Assembly (NCBI GenBank): GCA_030152805.1 | Contig: JASLIG010000070.1 | Span: 1 to 24,325 of the forward strand | DNA: 24,325 bases | Direction: 5' to 3' | Source: Solirubrobacterales bacterium | GTDB lineage: Bacteria > Actinomycetota > Thermoleophilia > Solirubrobacterales > 70-9 | In this document: positions 1 to 7,058 of the stretch, in pieces | Position numbering within the stretch: the stretch's first letter is position 1 | Layout: every line of letters starts with the position of its first letter | Notes under the pieces: model-generated | Databases searched by the model: none | What the model saw: the letters and a program-made list of their open reading frames with translations, nothing else | What the model was told of the DNA's origin: nothing | Position numbers and translations under genes: made by a program

Positions 1-294
1 GAAATGCTCGAGGGGGTGCTGGCGGCCGGCGGTACGGCGTCCGAGGTCAGCGTCCCCGGCTACACGCTGGCCGGCAAGACCGGTACGGCGCAGGTGGCCG
101 AAAACGGGACCTACTCGGAGACCAAGTACGTGGCCTCGTTCATCGGCTTCGCGCCCGCGCAGGACCCGCAGCTGCTGGTCGGGGTGGTGGTGGACCAGCC
201 GCAGGGGGAAATCTACGGCGGGTCGGTCGCGGCGCCCGCGTTTGGGAGAATCGCCGAATTCGCGTTGCCTTACTTGGGGGTTCCTCAGGAATAG
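1..294 (+). CDS. ftsI: FtsI / class B penicillin-binding protein, C-terminal end (5' partial)
   Basis: The frame is open from the first base of the window and ends at TAG 292-294, so only the last ~97 codons are present. The fragment carries the KTGTAQ box (KTG motif of the transpeptidase active site, K at about residue 26 of the fragment). It is followed by a typical PBP C-terminus with segments YVASFIGFAP and LVGVVVDQP. Class B PBPs cross-link septal peptidoglycan and work with FtsW. Position just before murE is the standard dcw place for ftsI (pbpB). The SxxK and SxN motifs and the membrane anchor lie upstream of the window. The last codons run directly into a long inverted repeat. A spore-type paralog (spoVD-like) is the alternative, but the neighbourhood favours the division enzyme. 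Confidence 0.9.
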   Translation, partial: EMLEGVLAAGGTASEVSVPGYTLAGKTGTAQVAENGTYSETKYVASFIGFAPAQDPQLLVGVVVDQPQGEIYGGSVAAPAFGRIAEFALPYLGVPQE

Positions 295-403
295 GCCACC
301 GGGCACCCCTGCCGGCTCAACTTTTTCGGTGGAGAGTCGGCTGCTGACGCCGCGAGCTGGAGCCGAAAAAGTACAAGCCGCCGGCAGGGGTGCCCGGTGG
401 CCT
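293..403. repeat. Composite inverted-repeat element, copy 1 (core plus 24-bp perfect arms)
   Basis: The arms 293-316 and 380-403 are perfect 24-bp reverse complements. Inside them a second stem pairs ACTTTTTCGG (320-329) with CCGAAAAAGT (363-372), leaving a central loop of 33 bases. The core 316-377 resembles 20064-20124 of the second copy: 13 bases at the left end with one mismatch, 14 identical bases CGAAAAAGTACAAG at the right end, and a shared GGCTGCYGAC in the middle. The outer arms of the two copies do not resemble each other. The left arm overlaps the ftsI stop codon. It may act as a terminator or mRNA-processing hairpin separating ftsI from murE, although no T-run follows it. The functional role is inference; the structure is read directly. 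Confidence 0.85.
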
Positions 404-406
404 TCC

Positions 407-412
407 TAGAAT
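407..412 (+). promoter_or_regulatory. Predicted -10 element of a leaderless murE transcript
   Basis: TAGAAT (five of six bases of TATAAT) lies exactly seven bases before the GTG at 420, just past the hairpin. No clear -35 is visible and no Shine-Dalgarno sequence precedes the GTG. This fits leaderless initiation as known in other actinobacteria. The same spacing is seen before gcvT, gcvPA and the MFS gene. Confidence 0.45.
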
Positions 413-419
413 CGACCGG

Positions 420-1880
420 GTGAGACTGCGCGAGTTGATCGGCAGCCCTGCTGGAGCGGCGACGCGCCCGGGTGCTGAAGCTGTGGAGGCTCGGATCGTG
501 GGGGATGGGGCCGTCGAGGTGGCGTCCTTGGCTTACGACAGTCGAAAAGCTGGGCCGGGGGCGCTGTTTTTTTGCGTGCCCGGTGAGAAGAGTGATGGGC
601 ATGACTTTGCCGCGGCTGCCGTGGAGGTTGGGGCGGCTGGGCTGGTAGTGGAGCGGGAGTTGGAGCTGGACGTGGCGCAGGTCGTGGTTGCGGACGCGCG
701 GGCGGCGATGGCGCCGTTGGCGGCTCGGTTCTGGGGGGATCCGACGGCGGAGCTGCGGGTCGTCGGGGTGACCGGGACGAACGGGAAGACGACGACGGCG
801 TTCCTGCTCCGGGAGGTGCTGGAGGGGGCTGGGGTGCAGTGCGGGTTGTTGGGGACGGTGCGGCAAGTGGTCGGCGGGGTGGAGGAGGAAGTCGAGCGGA
901 CGACGCCGGAGGCGATCGACCTGCAGGGGACCTTCCGGCGCATGCTCGACGCCGGCGACCGGGCCTGCGTGATGGAGGTCTCCTCGCACGCGCTGGCGTT
1001 GCACCGGGCCGATTCGATCCACTTCGAGCTGGCGATCTTCACCAACCTCACCCAGGATCACCTCGACTTCCACGCCGACATGGAGGACTACTTCCGCTCG
1101 AAGCGGCTGCTCTTCGAGATGGACCCGAAAACCGCGGTCGTGAACGTGGACGACGAGTACGGTCGCCGCCTGGCCAGTGAATTCGATTGCGTGACGTTCT
1201 CGGCTGAGGGCGCCGCCGCCGACGTCTCGGCCGGCGACGTCTCCTTCGATGCCGCCGGCGCCGAGTTCAGCGTCGGCGAGACGACGGTGCGCACCCGGCT
1301 GCCCGGCCACTTCAACGTCGCCAACGCCCTCGGCGCCTTCGCCGCGGCCGCCGAGCTCGGCGTCGACGCAGGGGTCGCGGCAGAGGCGCTCGCCTCCGCC
1401 GAGCGCGTGCCCGGGCGCTTCGAGCCGATCGACGAGGGGCAGGACTTCGCTGTCCTCGTCGACTACGCCCACACGCCCGACTCGCTGGAGAACGTACTGC
1501 GGGCCGCGCGGCGGTTGAGCAAGGGGCGGGTGCTCTCCGTCTTCGGCGCCGGCGGCGACCGCGATCGCGACAAGCGGCCGAAGATGGGCCGAGTGGGGGT
1601 GGTGGGGTCCGACCTGGCGATCGTCACCTCCGACAACCCCCGCTCGGAGGCGCCCGGCGCGATCATCGAGGAGATCCTCGGCGGGATCGAGAACGGCTCA
1701 AACGTGGCCGTCGAGCCGGACCGGCGAGCCGCGATCGCGCTCGCCTTCGCCCGTGCGAAGCCCGGCGACACCGTGGTGATCGCCGGCAAGGGGCACGAGC
1801 AGGGACAGGAATTCGAGGACGGCCGCAAGATCCCGTTCGACGACCGCGAGGTCGCGCGCGAGGAGTTGCGCCGGCTTTGA
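420..1880 (+). CDS. murE: UDP-MurNAc-L-Ala-D-Glu:meso-2,6-diaminopimelate ligase
   Basis: This is a cytoplasmic Mur ligase that adds the third peptide-stem residue using ATP. With the GTG at 420 it has 486 residues, normal for MurE. Visible features are the N-terminal substrate domain (SLAYDSRKAGPGALFF), the P-loop GTNGKTT (about 119-125), the segment NLTQDHLDFH, YFRSKR around the usual carbamylated lysine, and DYAHTPDSLE. The DNPR motif at about 405-408 is the signature of meso-diaminopimelate-adding rather than lysine-adding enzymes. A GTG at 390 is in frame but lies inside the arm of the inverted repeat; 420 is preferred because the family N-terminus fits and TAGAAT sits seven bases upstream. 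The stop overlaps the murF start (TTGA). Codon use switches from GGG/GCG/GTG-rich to GGC/GCC/GTC-rich near 940. Confidence 0.96.
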   Translation: MRLRELIGSPAGAATRPGAEAVEARIVGDGAVEVASLAYDSRKAGPGALFFCVPGEKSDGHDFAAAAVEVGAAGLVVERELELDVAQVVVADARAAMAPLAARFWGDPTAELRVVGVTGTNGKTTTAFLLREVLEGAGVQCGLLGTVRQVVGGVEEEVERTTPEAIDLQGTFRRMLDAGDRACVMEVSSHALALHRADSIHFELAIFTNLTQDHLDFHADMEDYFRSKRLLFEMDPKTAVVNVDDEYGRRLASEFDCVTFSAEGAAADVSAGDVSFDAAGAEFSVGETTVRTRLPGHFNVANALGAFAAAAELGVDAGVAAEALASAERVPGRFEPIDEGQDFAVLVDYAHTPDSLENVLRAARRLSKGRVLSVFGAGGDRDRDKRPKMGRVGVVGSDLAIVTSDNPRSEAPGAIIEEILGGIENGSNVAVEPDRRAAIALAFARAKPGDTVVIAGKGHEQGQEFEDGRKIPFDDREVAREELRRL

Positions 1881-3211
1881 ACCTGAGTTCGGAGCAGATC
1901 GCCGACGCCTGCGGGGCGGAGATCGCCGTTCGGGGGAACGGCGGCTCACCCATCCGGGCCACGATCGACTCCGGCGAGGCCGGTGCGGGGGACCTCTTCT
2001 TCGGCCTGCGCGGCGAGCACGTCGACGGCGGGGAGTACGCCGCGGCGGCGATCGAGGCGGGCGCTTGGGGGGTGGTCGTCGGTCCCGAACATGCCGAGGG
2101 CCTGGGCGACGCCTGGGTTCTCGCTGCGCCCGATCCGCTTGTCGCGCTGCAGGGCCTGGCCCGAGCCTGGCGGCGGGAGCTCGGCGCCCGCGTCGTCGGC
2201 GTCACCGGCTCGGTCGGCAAGACTTCGGTCAAGGACATCGCCAGGGCCCTGCTGCCCGGCCGCGTCCACGCCAATCGCGAGAACCTCAACACCGAGATCG
2301 GCCTGCCGCTGACCGTGCTCGAAGCGCCCGAGGGTACCGACGTCCTGGTGCTGGAGATGGCGATGCGCGGCGCAGGCCAGATCGCCGAACTGGCGGCGAT
2401 CGCCGAGCCCGAAGTGGCGGTGATCACCAACGTCGGCCCGGTCCACGTCGAGCTGCTTGGCTCGGTCGAGGCGATCGCCGCCGCCAAGGCCGAGGTGCTG
2501 GCGGGCCTGCCGGCCGATGGGACGGCGATCGTGCCCGCCGCTGCCGCTGAGCTGGGGCCGCACCTGAGCCAGGCGCCGCGCCTGCTGCGCTTCGGGCCAG
2601 GCGGCGACGTCTTCGCGGTCGAGAGCCGGGTCGCCGACGGCGTCACCGAGGCGCGCCTGGTGACGCCAGAGGGCAGTCAGCTCTTTCACTTTCCCTTCGC
2701 CGAGGCGCACAACCTCGAGAACGCACTCGCCGCCGTCGCGGTCGGGGTGGCACTGGGCGCGACGCTGGCGGAGATGGCCGATCGCGCTGCGAACATAGGC
2801 TTCTCACGCTTTCGGGGCGAGCGCCTCGAGATGGGCGACGGGATCGTCCTGGTGAACGACTGTTACAACGCCAACCCAATCTCGATGCGCGCCGCACTCA
2901 GCCACCTCGCTTCGTTGCGGGGAGAGCGGCGGATCGCCGTGCTCGGTGAGATGGCGGAGCTCGGGCCCGGCGCCGCCGCTTACCACCGCGAGGTCGGCCT
3001 CAGCGCCCGCGCCGAGGGCGTCGACCTCCTCGTCGGCGTCGGCGAGCCCGCTCGCGAGTACGACCCCGACGAGCTGGTCGGCAGCCCGGGCGAGGCGGCC
3101 GAACTGCTCGCCGCCCAGATCGAGCCGGGCGACACGATCCTGGTCAAGGGCTCGCGCTCGGCTGGCCTCGAGGCCGTGGCTGAGACGCTGGAGGAACTGA
3201 TCGATGGGTGA
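1877..3211 (+). CDS. murF: UDP-MurNAc-tripeptide:D-Ala-D-Ala ligase
   Basis: MurF adds the D-Ala-D-Ala dipeptide to complete UDP-MurNAc-pentapeptide in the cytoplasm. The protein is 444 residues, a usual length. It begins with a MurF-type N-terminal domain (IDSGEAGAGDLFFGLRGEHVDG, split here as IDSGEAGAGD and LFFGLRGEHVDG). It carries the P-loop GSVGKTS (111-117) typical of MurF where other Mur ligases have GTNGKT. It also has NENLNTEIGLPLT-type sequence (here NRENLNTEIGLPL), EMAMRGAGQIAEL and the C-terminal NDCYNANPISM. The TTG start overlaps the murE stop as TTGA, which implies translational coupling. The 3' end overlaps mraY by 8 bases. Confidence 0.95.
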   Translation: MNLSSEQIADACGAEIAVRGNGGSPIRATIDSGEAGAGDLFFGLRGEHVDGGEYAAAAIEAGAWGVVVGPEHAEGLGDAWVLAAPDPLVALQGLARAWRRELGARVVGVTGSVGKTSVKDIARALLPGRVHANRENLNTEIGLPLTVLEAPEGTDVLVLEMAMRGAGQIAELAAIAEPEVAVITNVGPVHVELLGSVEAIAAAKAEVLAGLPADGTAIVPAAAAELGPHLSQAPRLLRFGPGGDVFAVESRVADGVTEARLVTPEGSQLFHFPFAEAHNLENALAAVAVGVALGATLAEMADRAANIGFSRFRGERLEMGDGIVLVNDCYNANPISMRAALSHLASLRGERRIAVLGEMAELGPGAAAYHREVGLSARAEGVDLLVGVGEPAREYDPDELVGSPGEAAELLAAQIEPGDTILVKGSRSAGLEAVAETLEELIDG

Positions 3212-4178
3212 AGTCCTCATCGCCGGCATGGCGGCGATGCTGATCTGCATCTTCCTCGGCCCGAAGTTCATCGAGTACCTGCGGGTCAAGGAGTTCGGCC
3301 AGCACATCCGCGAGGACGGGCCGCAGGAGCACCACGCCAAGGCGGGCACGCCGACGATGGGCGGCCTGATCGTCTTCGCCTCGATCTGCGTGCCCTACCT
3401 CGTGCTGTCCGACCGCGACGCGCAGAGCATGGCCGTCTTCGGCGTCGCGATCGGCTGCGCGGCGATCGGCTTCGCCGACGATTTCATCAAGATCGTCAAG
3501 CGCCGCTCGCTTGGGCTCTCGGCGCGCTGGAAGCTCCTCTTCCAGGTGTTCCTCGCCTTCGGCCTCTGGTGGGTCGCCCGCCACGAGGTCGGTCTCGAGC
3601 CGATCCTCAACTTCCGCATCGGCGACGCCACGCTCGACCTCGGTCCGGTCCTCTACTTCGTCCTCGTCTTCCTCGTCATCGCCGGCACTTCCAACGGCGT
3701 CAACCTCACCGACGGCCTCGACGGCCTCGCCGCCGGCTCCTGCGCGATCGTCCTGCTTGCCTACACGGCGATCGCCTTCGTCACCAACGAGCAGCAGAAC
3801 CTGGCGCTGCTCTCGGCCTGCCTGGTCGGCGCCTGCATCGGCTTCCTCTGGTTCAACGCCTTCCCGGCCTCGATCTTCATGGGCGATACCGGCTCGCTAG
3901 GACTCGGCGGCGCGATCGGCGCCCTCGCCGTGATGACCCAAACCGAGGTGCTGCTGATCATCATCGGCGGCATCTTCGTGATCGAGGCCCTCTCGGTCGC
4001 GATCCAGGTCTTCTCCTTCAAGACCTTCCGTCGCCGTGTGCTGCTAATGGCGCCACTGCACCATCACTTCGAGATGATGGCCTGGTCGGAGACGAAGATC
4101 ATGCTGCGCTTCTGGATCGTCGCCGCGGTGTGCTCGGGGATCGGGTTCACGCTGTACCAGCAGTCGATCGGGCGTTAG
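3204..4178 (+). CDS. mraY: Phospho-MurNAc-pentapeptide transferase (lipid I synthase)
   Basis: MraY is a ten-helix membrane enzyme that transfers phospho-MurNAc-pentapeptide to undecaprenyl phosphate, making lipid I on the cytoplasmic face. The 324-residue protein shows the family motifs in order: KAGTPTMGG (about 46-54), the Mg-binding ADDFIKI (91-97), NGVNLTDGLDG (164-174), the MGDTGSL motif (226-232) and the cytoplasmic HHHFE (286-290). Hydrophobic stretches alternate throughout. The ATG at 3204 lies inside the end of murF, and this is the normal murF-mraY order. It is the last plus-strand gene before the tetR/hydrolase insertion. The stop is 3 bases from the stop of the convergent tetR gene, and no terminator hairpin separates them. 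Confidence 0.97.
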   Translation: MGEVLIAGMAAMLICIFLGPKFIEYLRVKEFGQHIREDGPQEHHAKAGTPTMGGLIVFASICVPYLVLSDRDAQSMAVFGVAIGCAAIGFADDFIKIVKRRSLGLSARWKLLFQVFLAFGLWWVARHEVGLEPILNFRIGDATLDLGPVLYFVLVFLVIAGTSNGVNLTDGLDGLAAGSCAIVLLAYTAIAFVTNEQQNLALLSACLVGACIGFLWFNAFPASIFMGDTGSLGLGGAIGALAVMTQTEVLLIIIGGIFVIEALSVAIQVFSFKTFRRRVLLMAPLHHHFEMMAWSETKIMLRFWIVAAVCSGIGFTLYQQSIGR

Positions 4179-4181
4179 CGT

Positions 4182-4757
4182 TCAGGCGCCGATGGCGCTC
4201 TGCATCTCCCGCACGGCAGCGGCCCCGGCCACCTCGAGCGGCTCCGTGCTGCGCAGAGCGCGGCAGAGGACGAAGGCACCCTCCAGTGAAGCGATGACCT
4301 GGATCGCGATTTCGCGCGCCCGCTCCTCGCCGATCCCGCCCTGGACGAAGCGGGCTGTCGCCCCCGCGATCCAGGCGTCGAAGACGTCCGCGCAGGCACG
4401 GCGCAGCTCCTCGTTGGTGCTGGAGACCTCGAGGGCGACGGTGGCGATCGGGCAGGCATCGGCGTAGTCAGTCTCGACCAAGGTCTCCGCCGCGCCGGCG
4501 AAGAACTCGCCGATCCCGGTCACCAGGTCGACGTCGGGGCCGAGGTACTCGCCCAGCAGCAGGCCGTAGACGAGGCCCGAGCGGCGGATCGTCTCCGCGC
4601 CCAGCTCCTCCTTGCCGCCGGGGAAGAAGTGGTAGAGCGATGCGAACGGCGCACCCGCCTCCTCGACGATCTGCTTCACCCCGGTCCCGATGTACCCCTG
4701 GCGGCGGAATAGCTCGCCGCTGCTCTCGAGGATCCGATCTCTGGTCTCGCTGGGCAC
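4182..4757 (-). CDS. TetR-family transcriptional regulator (LmrA/YxaF-like)
   Basis: A 191-residue protein with an N-terminal TetR helix-turn-helix (about 25-44, around TGVKQIVEEAGAPFASLYHF). The following segment FPGGKEELGAE is characteristic of the LmrA/YxaF subgroup. The C-terminal half is a helical ligand/dimer domain and identifies no inducer. The GTG start at 4757 lies 11 bases after a strong -10 on the minus strand, so the transcript is leaderless or nearly so. It is divergent from the alpha/beta-hydrolase, with a shared 57-base intergenic region that holds a palindromic operator. Known relatives repress themselves and an adjacent divergent gene; I infer the same here. It interrupts the mur gene series. 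Confidence 0.9.
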   Translation of the reverse strand: MPSETRDRILESSGELFRRQGYIGTGVKQIVEEAGAPFASLYHFFPGGKEELGAETIRRSGLVYGLLLGEYLGPDVDLVTGIGEFFAGAAETLVETDYADACPIATVALEVSSTNEELRRACADVFDAWIAGATARFVQGGIGEERAREIAIQVIASLEGAFVLCRALRSTEPLEVAGAAAVREMQSAIGA

Positions 4758-4768
4758 GGGTTCTGATA

Positions 4769-4797
4769 TTTATAGAGCGATCTATCTAGTAAGTCAA
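4769..4797 (-). promoter_or_regulatory. Predicted sigma70-type promoter of the tetR gene
   Basis: On the minus strand TTGACT (4797-4792), a 17-base spacer and TATAAA (4774-4769) form a near-consensus promoter in an AT-rich patch unlike the surrounding GC-rich DNA. The palindrome 4772-4785 overlaps the -10 and spacer, which suits autorepression. Confidence 0.65.
4772..4785. promoter_or_regulatory. Predicted TetR operator
   Basis: ATAGAGCGATCTAT has 5-bp inverted arms ATAGA/TCTAT around GCGA. It lies between the divergent tetR and hydrolase starts and inside the tetR promoter. A weak hydrolase promoter (TTCTGA 4761-4766, TATCTA 4783-4788, plus strand) would overlap it as well. The assignment rests on position and symmetry only. 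Confidence 0.5.
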
Positions 4798-4814
4798 CGT
4801 CCGGGAGGATGGAG

Positions 4815-5648
4815 ATGCCTGAGGTCGAGCTGGAAGCAGGGGTCATCGAGTACGAAGACAGCGGCGGCGACGGCCCGGTCCTGGTCCTGATCGGCGGCCT
4901 GGCGATGGATTGGCGGCTCTGGCGGGAGGTGATCGAGGGACTGGGCGCGGACTACCGCTGCATCGCGCCGACGATGCCGTTCGGCTCCCATCGCCGGCCG
5001 ATGAACTCCGACGCCGACCTTTCCCTGCGCGGCCTCGGCCGCATCGTCGCCGAGTTCATGGAGCGCCTGGCGCTGCGCGACGTCACGCTCGTCTTCAACG
5101 ACTGGGGCGGGGCGCAGACGATGGTCGCCGATGGCCTGCTGAGCCGCGTCGGCCGCCTCGTCCTCGTCTCCTGCGAGGCCTTCGACAACTACCCGCCCGG
5201 CCTGGCCGGTCAGGCGGCCCTGTTCGCCGCGAAGGCGCCGGGTGGCCTATCGCTGATGCGGCAGACGATCCTGCGCCGACCCCTGCGGCGGATGCCCTTC
5301 GTCTACGGGCAGATGAGCAAGCGTGGTGTGCCCGACGACCTGATTCGCAGCTGGCTCGAGCCGCTGCGCCGCCGGGAGATCCAGCGCGACCTGCGCAAGT
5401 ACGTCGGCGACGTGCGCCAGGGAAAGCGCGACATTGCCGCCGCCACCGAGGCGCTCTCTTCCTTCGACCGGCCCGTCCTCGTGGTTTGGGACAGCGAGGG
5501 GAGGATGATGCCGACCGAGCACGGGACCCGTCTTGCCGAGGCCTTTCCGAACGCCAGGTTGGTCGAAGCCGATGACAGCTACACGCTGGTCCCGATCGAC
5601 CGCCCCGATCTCCTCGTCGCCGAGCTGCGGCAGTTCGTGCCCTCCTAG
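4815..5648 (+). CDS. Alpha/beta-hydrolase fold protein with Asp nucleophile motif
   Basis: The protein has 277 residues from the ATG at 4815. This start is preferred over the ATG at 4809 because GGGAGG (4803-4808) then has a six-base spacing. Features in order: oxyanion-side strand PVLVLIGGLAMDW, the nucleophile elbow FNDWGGAQ with D96 where haloalkane dehalogenases and epoxide hydrolases place their Asp, a helical cap, and VLVVWDSEGRMMP near the usual acid. At the expected catalytic histidine the sequence reads DDSYTLVPIDRP, so Tyr replaces His. It may be a catalytically altered or non-hydrolytic member. It is divergent from tetR and 42 bases upstream of murD, so it may be co-transcribed with murD. 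The substrate is unknown, and I do not assign a dehalogenase. Confidence 0.85.
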   Translation: MPEVELEAGVIEYEDSGGDGPVLVLIGGLAMDWRLWREVIEGLGADYRCIAPTMPFGSHRRPMNSDADLSLRGLGRIVAEFMERLALRDVTLVFNDWGGAQTMVADGLLSRVGRLVLVSCEAFDNYPPGLAGQAALFAAKAPGGLSLMRQTILRRPLRRMPFVYGQMSKRGVPDDLIRSWLEPLRRREIQRDLRKYVGDVRQGKRDIAAATEALSSFDRPVLVVWDSEGRMMPTEHGTRLAEAFPNARLVEADDSYTLVPIDRPDLLVAELRQFVPS

Positions 5649-5690
5649 CTGCAGACAGGTCCCCCGCCGCCTGGATCGAAGATAGATCGG

Positions 5691-7058
5691 ATGAGCGCGC
5701 CACCGCCTAGAAAGCTACGCCCGGAGCTTCCGGGAGGGGCGTTTCTGGTTGTCGGGATGGCGCGGTCGGGGCAGGCTGTGGCGCGGTTGCTTGCCGGGAT
5801 GGGCGAGGAGGTGACCGGGGTCGATTCTGGGCGTCCCGATGAGGTGGCAGGGCTTCGGGAGGTGGGCGTCGAAGTCGTCTTGGATGCAGATGGAATTGCG
5901 CTCCTGGAGGGGGTGCGGACGGTGGTCAAGAGCCCTGGGGTGCCGCGGGAGGCGCCCGTGATCGCGGCGGCGCTGGAGCGGGGGATCGAGGTCGTCGGGG
6001 AGCTCGAGGTGGCCTGGCGGGCGATGCCGAACCGGTTCGTCGCGGTGACCGGGACGAACGGGAAGACGACCACGGTCGAGCTGCTCGGGCACCTCTACAG
6101 GACGGCCGGGGAGCCGGTGGCGGTCGCCGGGAACGTGGGGACGCCGCTTTCCTCGCTCGTCAGTGAGGTCGATCCCGACGCGACCGTGGTCTGCGAGGCC
6201 TCCAGCTTCCAGCTCGAGGACAGCGTCGCCTTCGCGCCCGAGTGCGCGGTCTTCCTCAACCTCGCGCCGGACCACCTCGACCGGCACCGGGATCTCGCTG
6301 CTTACTTGGATGCCAAGCTGCACATCTTCGCCAACCAGGGCAACGACGACGTCGCCGTCTACAACGCCGACGACCCGGCGCTCGCCGGCGTCGACCTCGG
6401 TGGCTGCGCGCGGCGGGTCGCCTTCTGCCACGGCGCCGGGCCCGACTGCGAGGTGGTGCTGGCCGAGGGGACGATCTTCTACGACGGCGAGCCGCTGATC
6501 GGGGTCGAGGACCTGGGCCTGTTCGGCGAGCACAACGTCAGCAACGCGATGGCCGCCGCCGCCGCCGCGCTCTCGATGGGTCTCGCTCGAGACGCGGTGC
6601 GCGAGGGGCTACGCGGCTTCGCCGGCGTGCCGCACCGGCTCGAGCAGCTGACCTCGATTGACGGCGTGCGCTTCGTCAACGACTCCAAGGCGACCAACGT
6701 CGCCGCGGCGATCGTCGGCCTGCGTTCCTTCGAGAGCGGCGTGCACGCGATCCTCGGCGGCAGCGAGAAGGGCGAGTCCTACGCGCCGCTGCTCGATCCG
6801 GTCCGCGAGCGCTGCGTCGCCTGCTACCTGACCGGTGCCTCGGCAGGGCGCCTCGCCGAGGCGCTCGCGCCGGCAATTGCGGGTGGGGTCGAACTGCATC
6901 TCTGCGAGGACCTGGAAGAAGCCGTGCGCCTTGCCGCTGCCGCGGCGCAACCGGGTGAGGCCGTATTGCTCTCGCCCGCTTGCGCCAGCTTCGACGCCTT
7001 CGAGAACTTCGAAGAGCGCGGCGAGCGCTTTCGCCAGATCGTCGGGGGGCTCGCGTGA
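5691..7058 (+). CDS. murD: UDP-MurNAc-L-alanine:D-glutamate ligase
   Basis: MurD adds D-Glu to UDP-MurNAc-L-Ala in the cytoplasm. The protein is 455 residues, the family norm. It has an N-terminal Rossmann-like domain (FLVVGMARSGQAVARLL), VVKSPGVP, the P-loop GTNGKTT (121-127), VCEASSFQLED, LNLAPDHLDRH, HNVSNAMAA, NDSKATNVAAA and the C-terminal LLSPACASFDAF. These are classic MurD signatures. The ATG at 5691 has no strong Shine-Dalgarno sequence. The stop overlaps the ftsW GTG start (GTGA). As in murE, the first ~480 bases favour GGG/GCG codons and the rest GGC/GCC. The start is preceded by a 10-base match to half of the tetR operator region (5680-5689). Confidence 0.96.
   Translation: MSAPPPRKLRPELPGGAFLVVGMARSGQAVARLLAGMGEEVTGVDSGRPDEVAGLREVGVEVVLDADGIALLEGVRTVVKSPGVPREAPVIAAALERGIEVVGELEVAWRAMPNRFVAVTGTNGKTTTVELLGHLYRTAGEPVAVAGNVGTPLSSLVSEVDPDATVVCEASSFQLEDSVAFAPECAVFLNLAPDHLDRHRDLAAYLDAKLHIFANQGNDDVAVYNADDPALAGVDLGGCARRVAFCHGAGPDCEVVLAEGTIFYDGEPLIGVEDLGLFGEHNVSNAMAAAAAALSMGLARDAVREGLRGFAGVPHRLEQLTSIDGVRFVNDSKATNVAAAIVGLRSFESGVHAILGGSEKGESYAPLLDPVRERCVACYLTGASAGRLAEALAPAIAGGVELHLCEDLEEAVRLAAAAAQPGEAVLLSPACASFDAFENFEERGERFRQIVGGLA

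Noticed and set aside
316..377. Core of the composite repeat as an integron attC site (GCTCAAC and GCTTAAC fit RYYYAAC; length near 59 bases)
   Set aside because: The other end reads GTACAAG rather than GTTRRRY, there is no integrase gene or cassette array, and the extra long outer arms are not an attC feature.
390..419. Earlier in-frame GTG start for murE
   Set aside because: It lies inside the right arm of the inverted repeat and adds ten residues unlike the family; the GTG at 420 has a -10 element at leaderless spacing.
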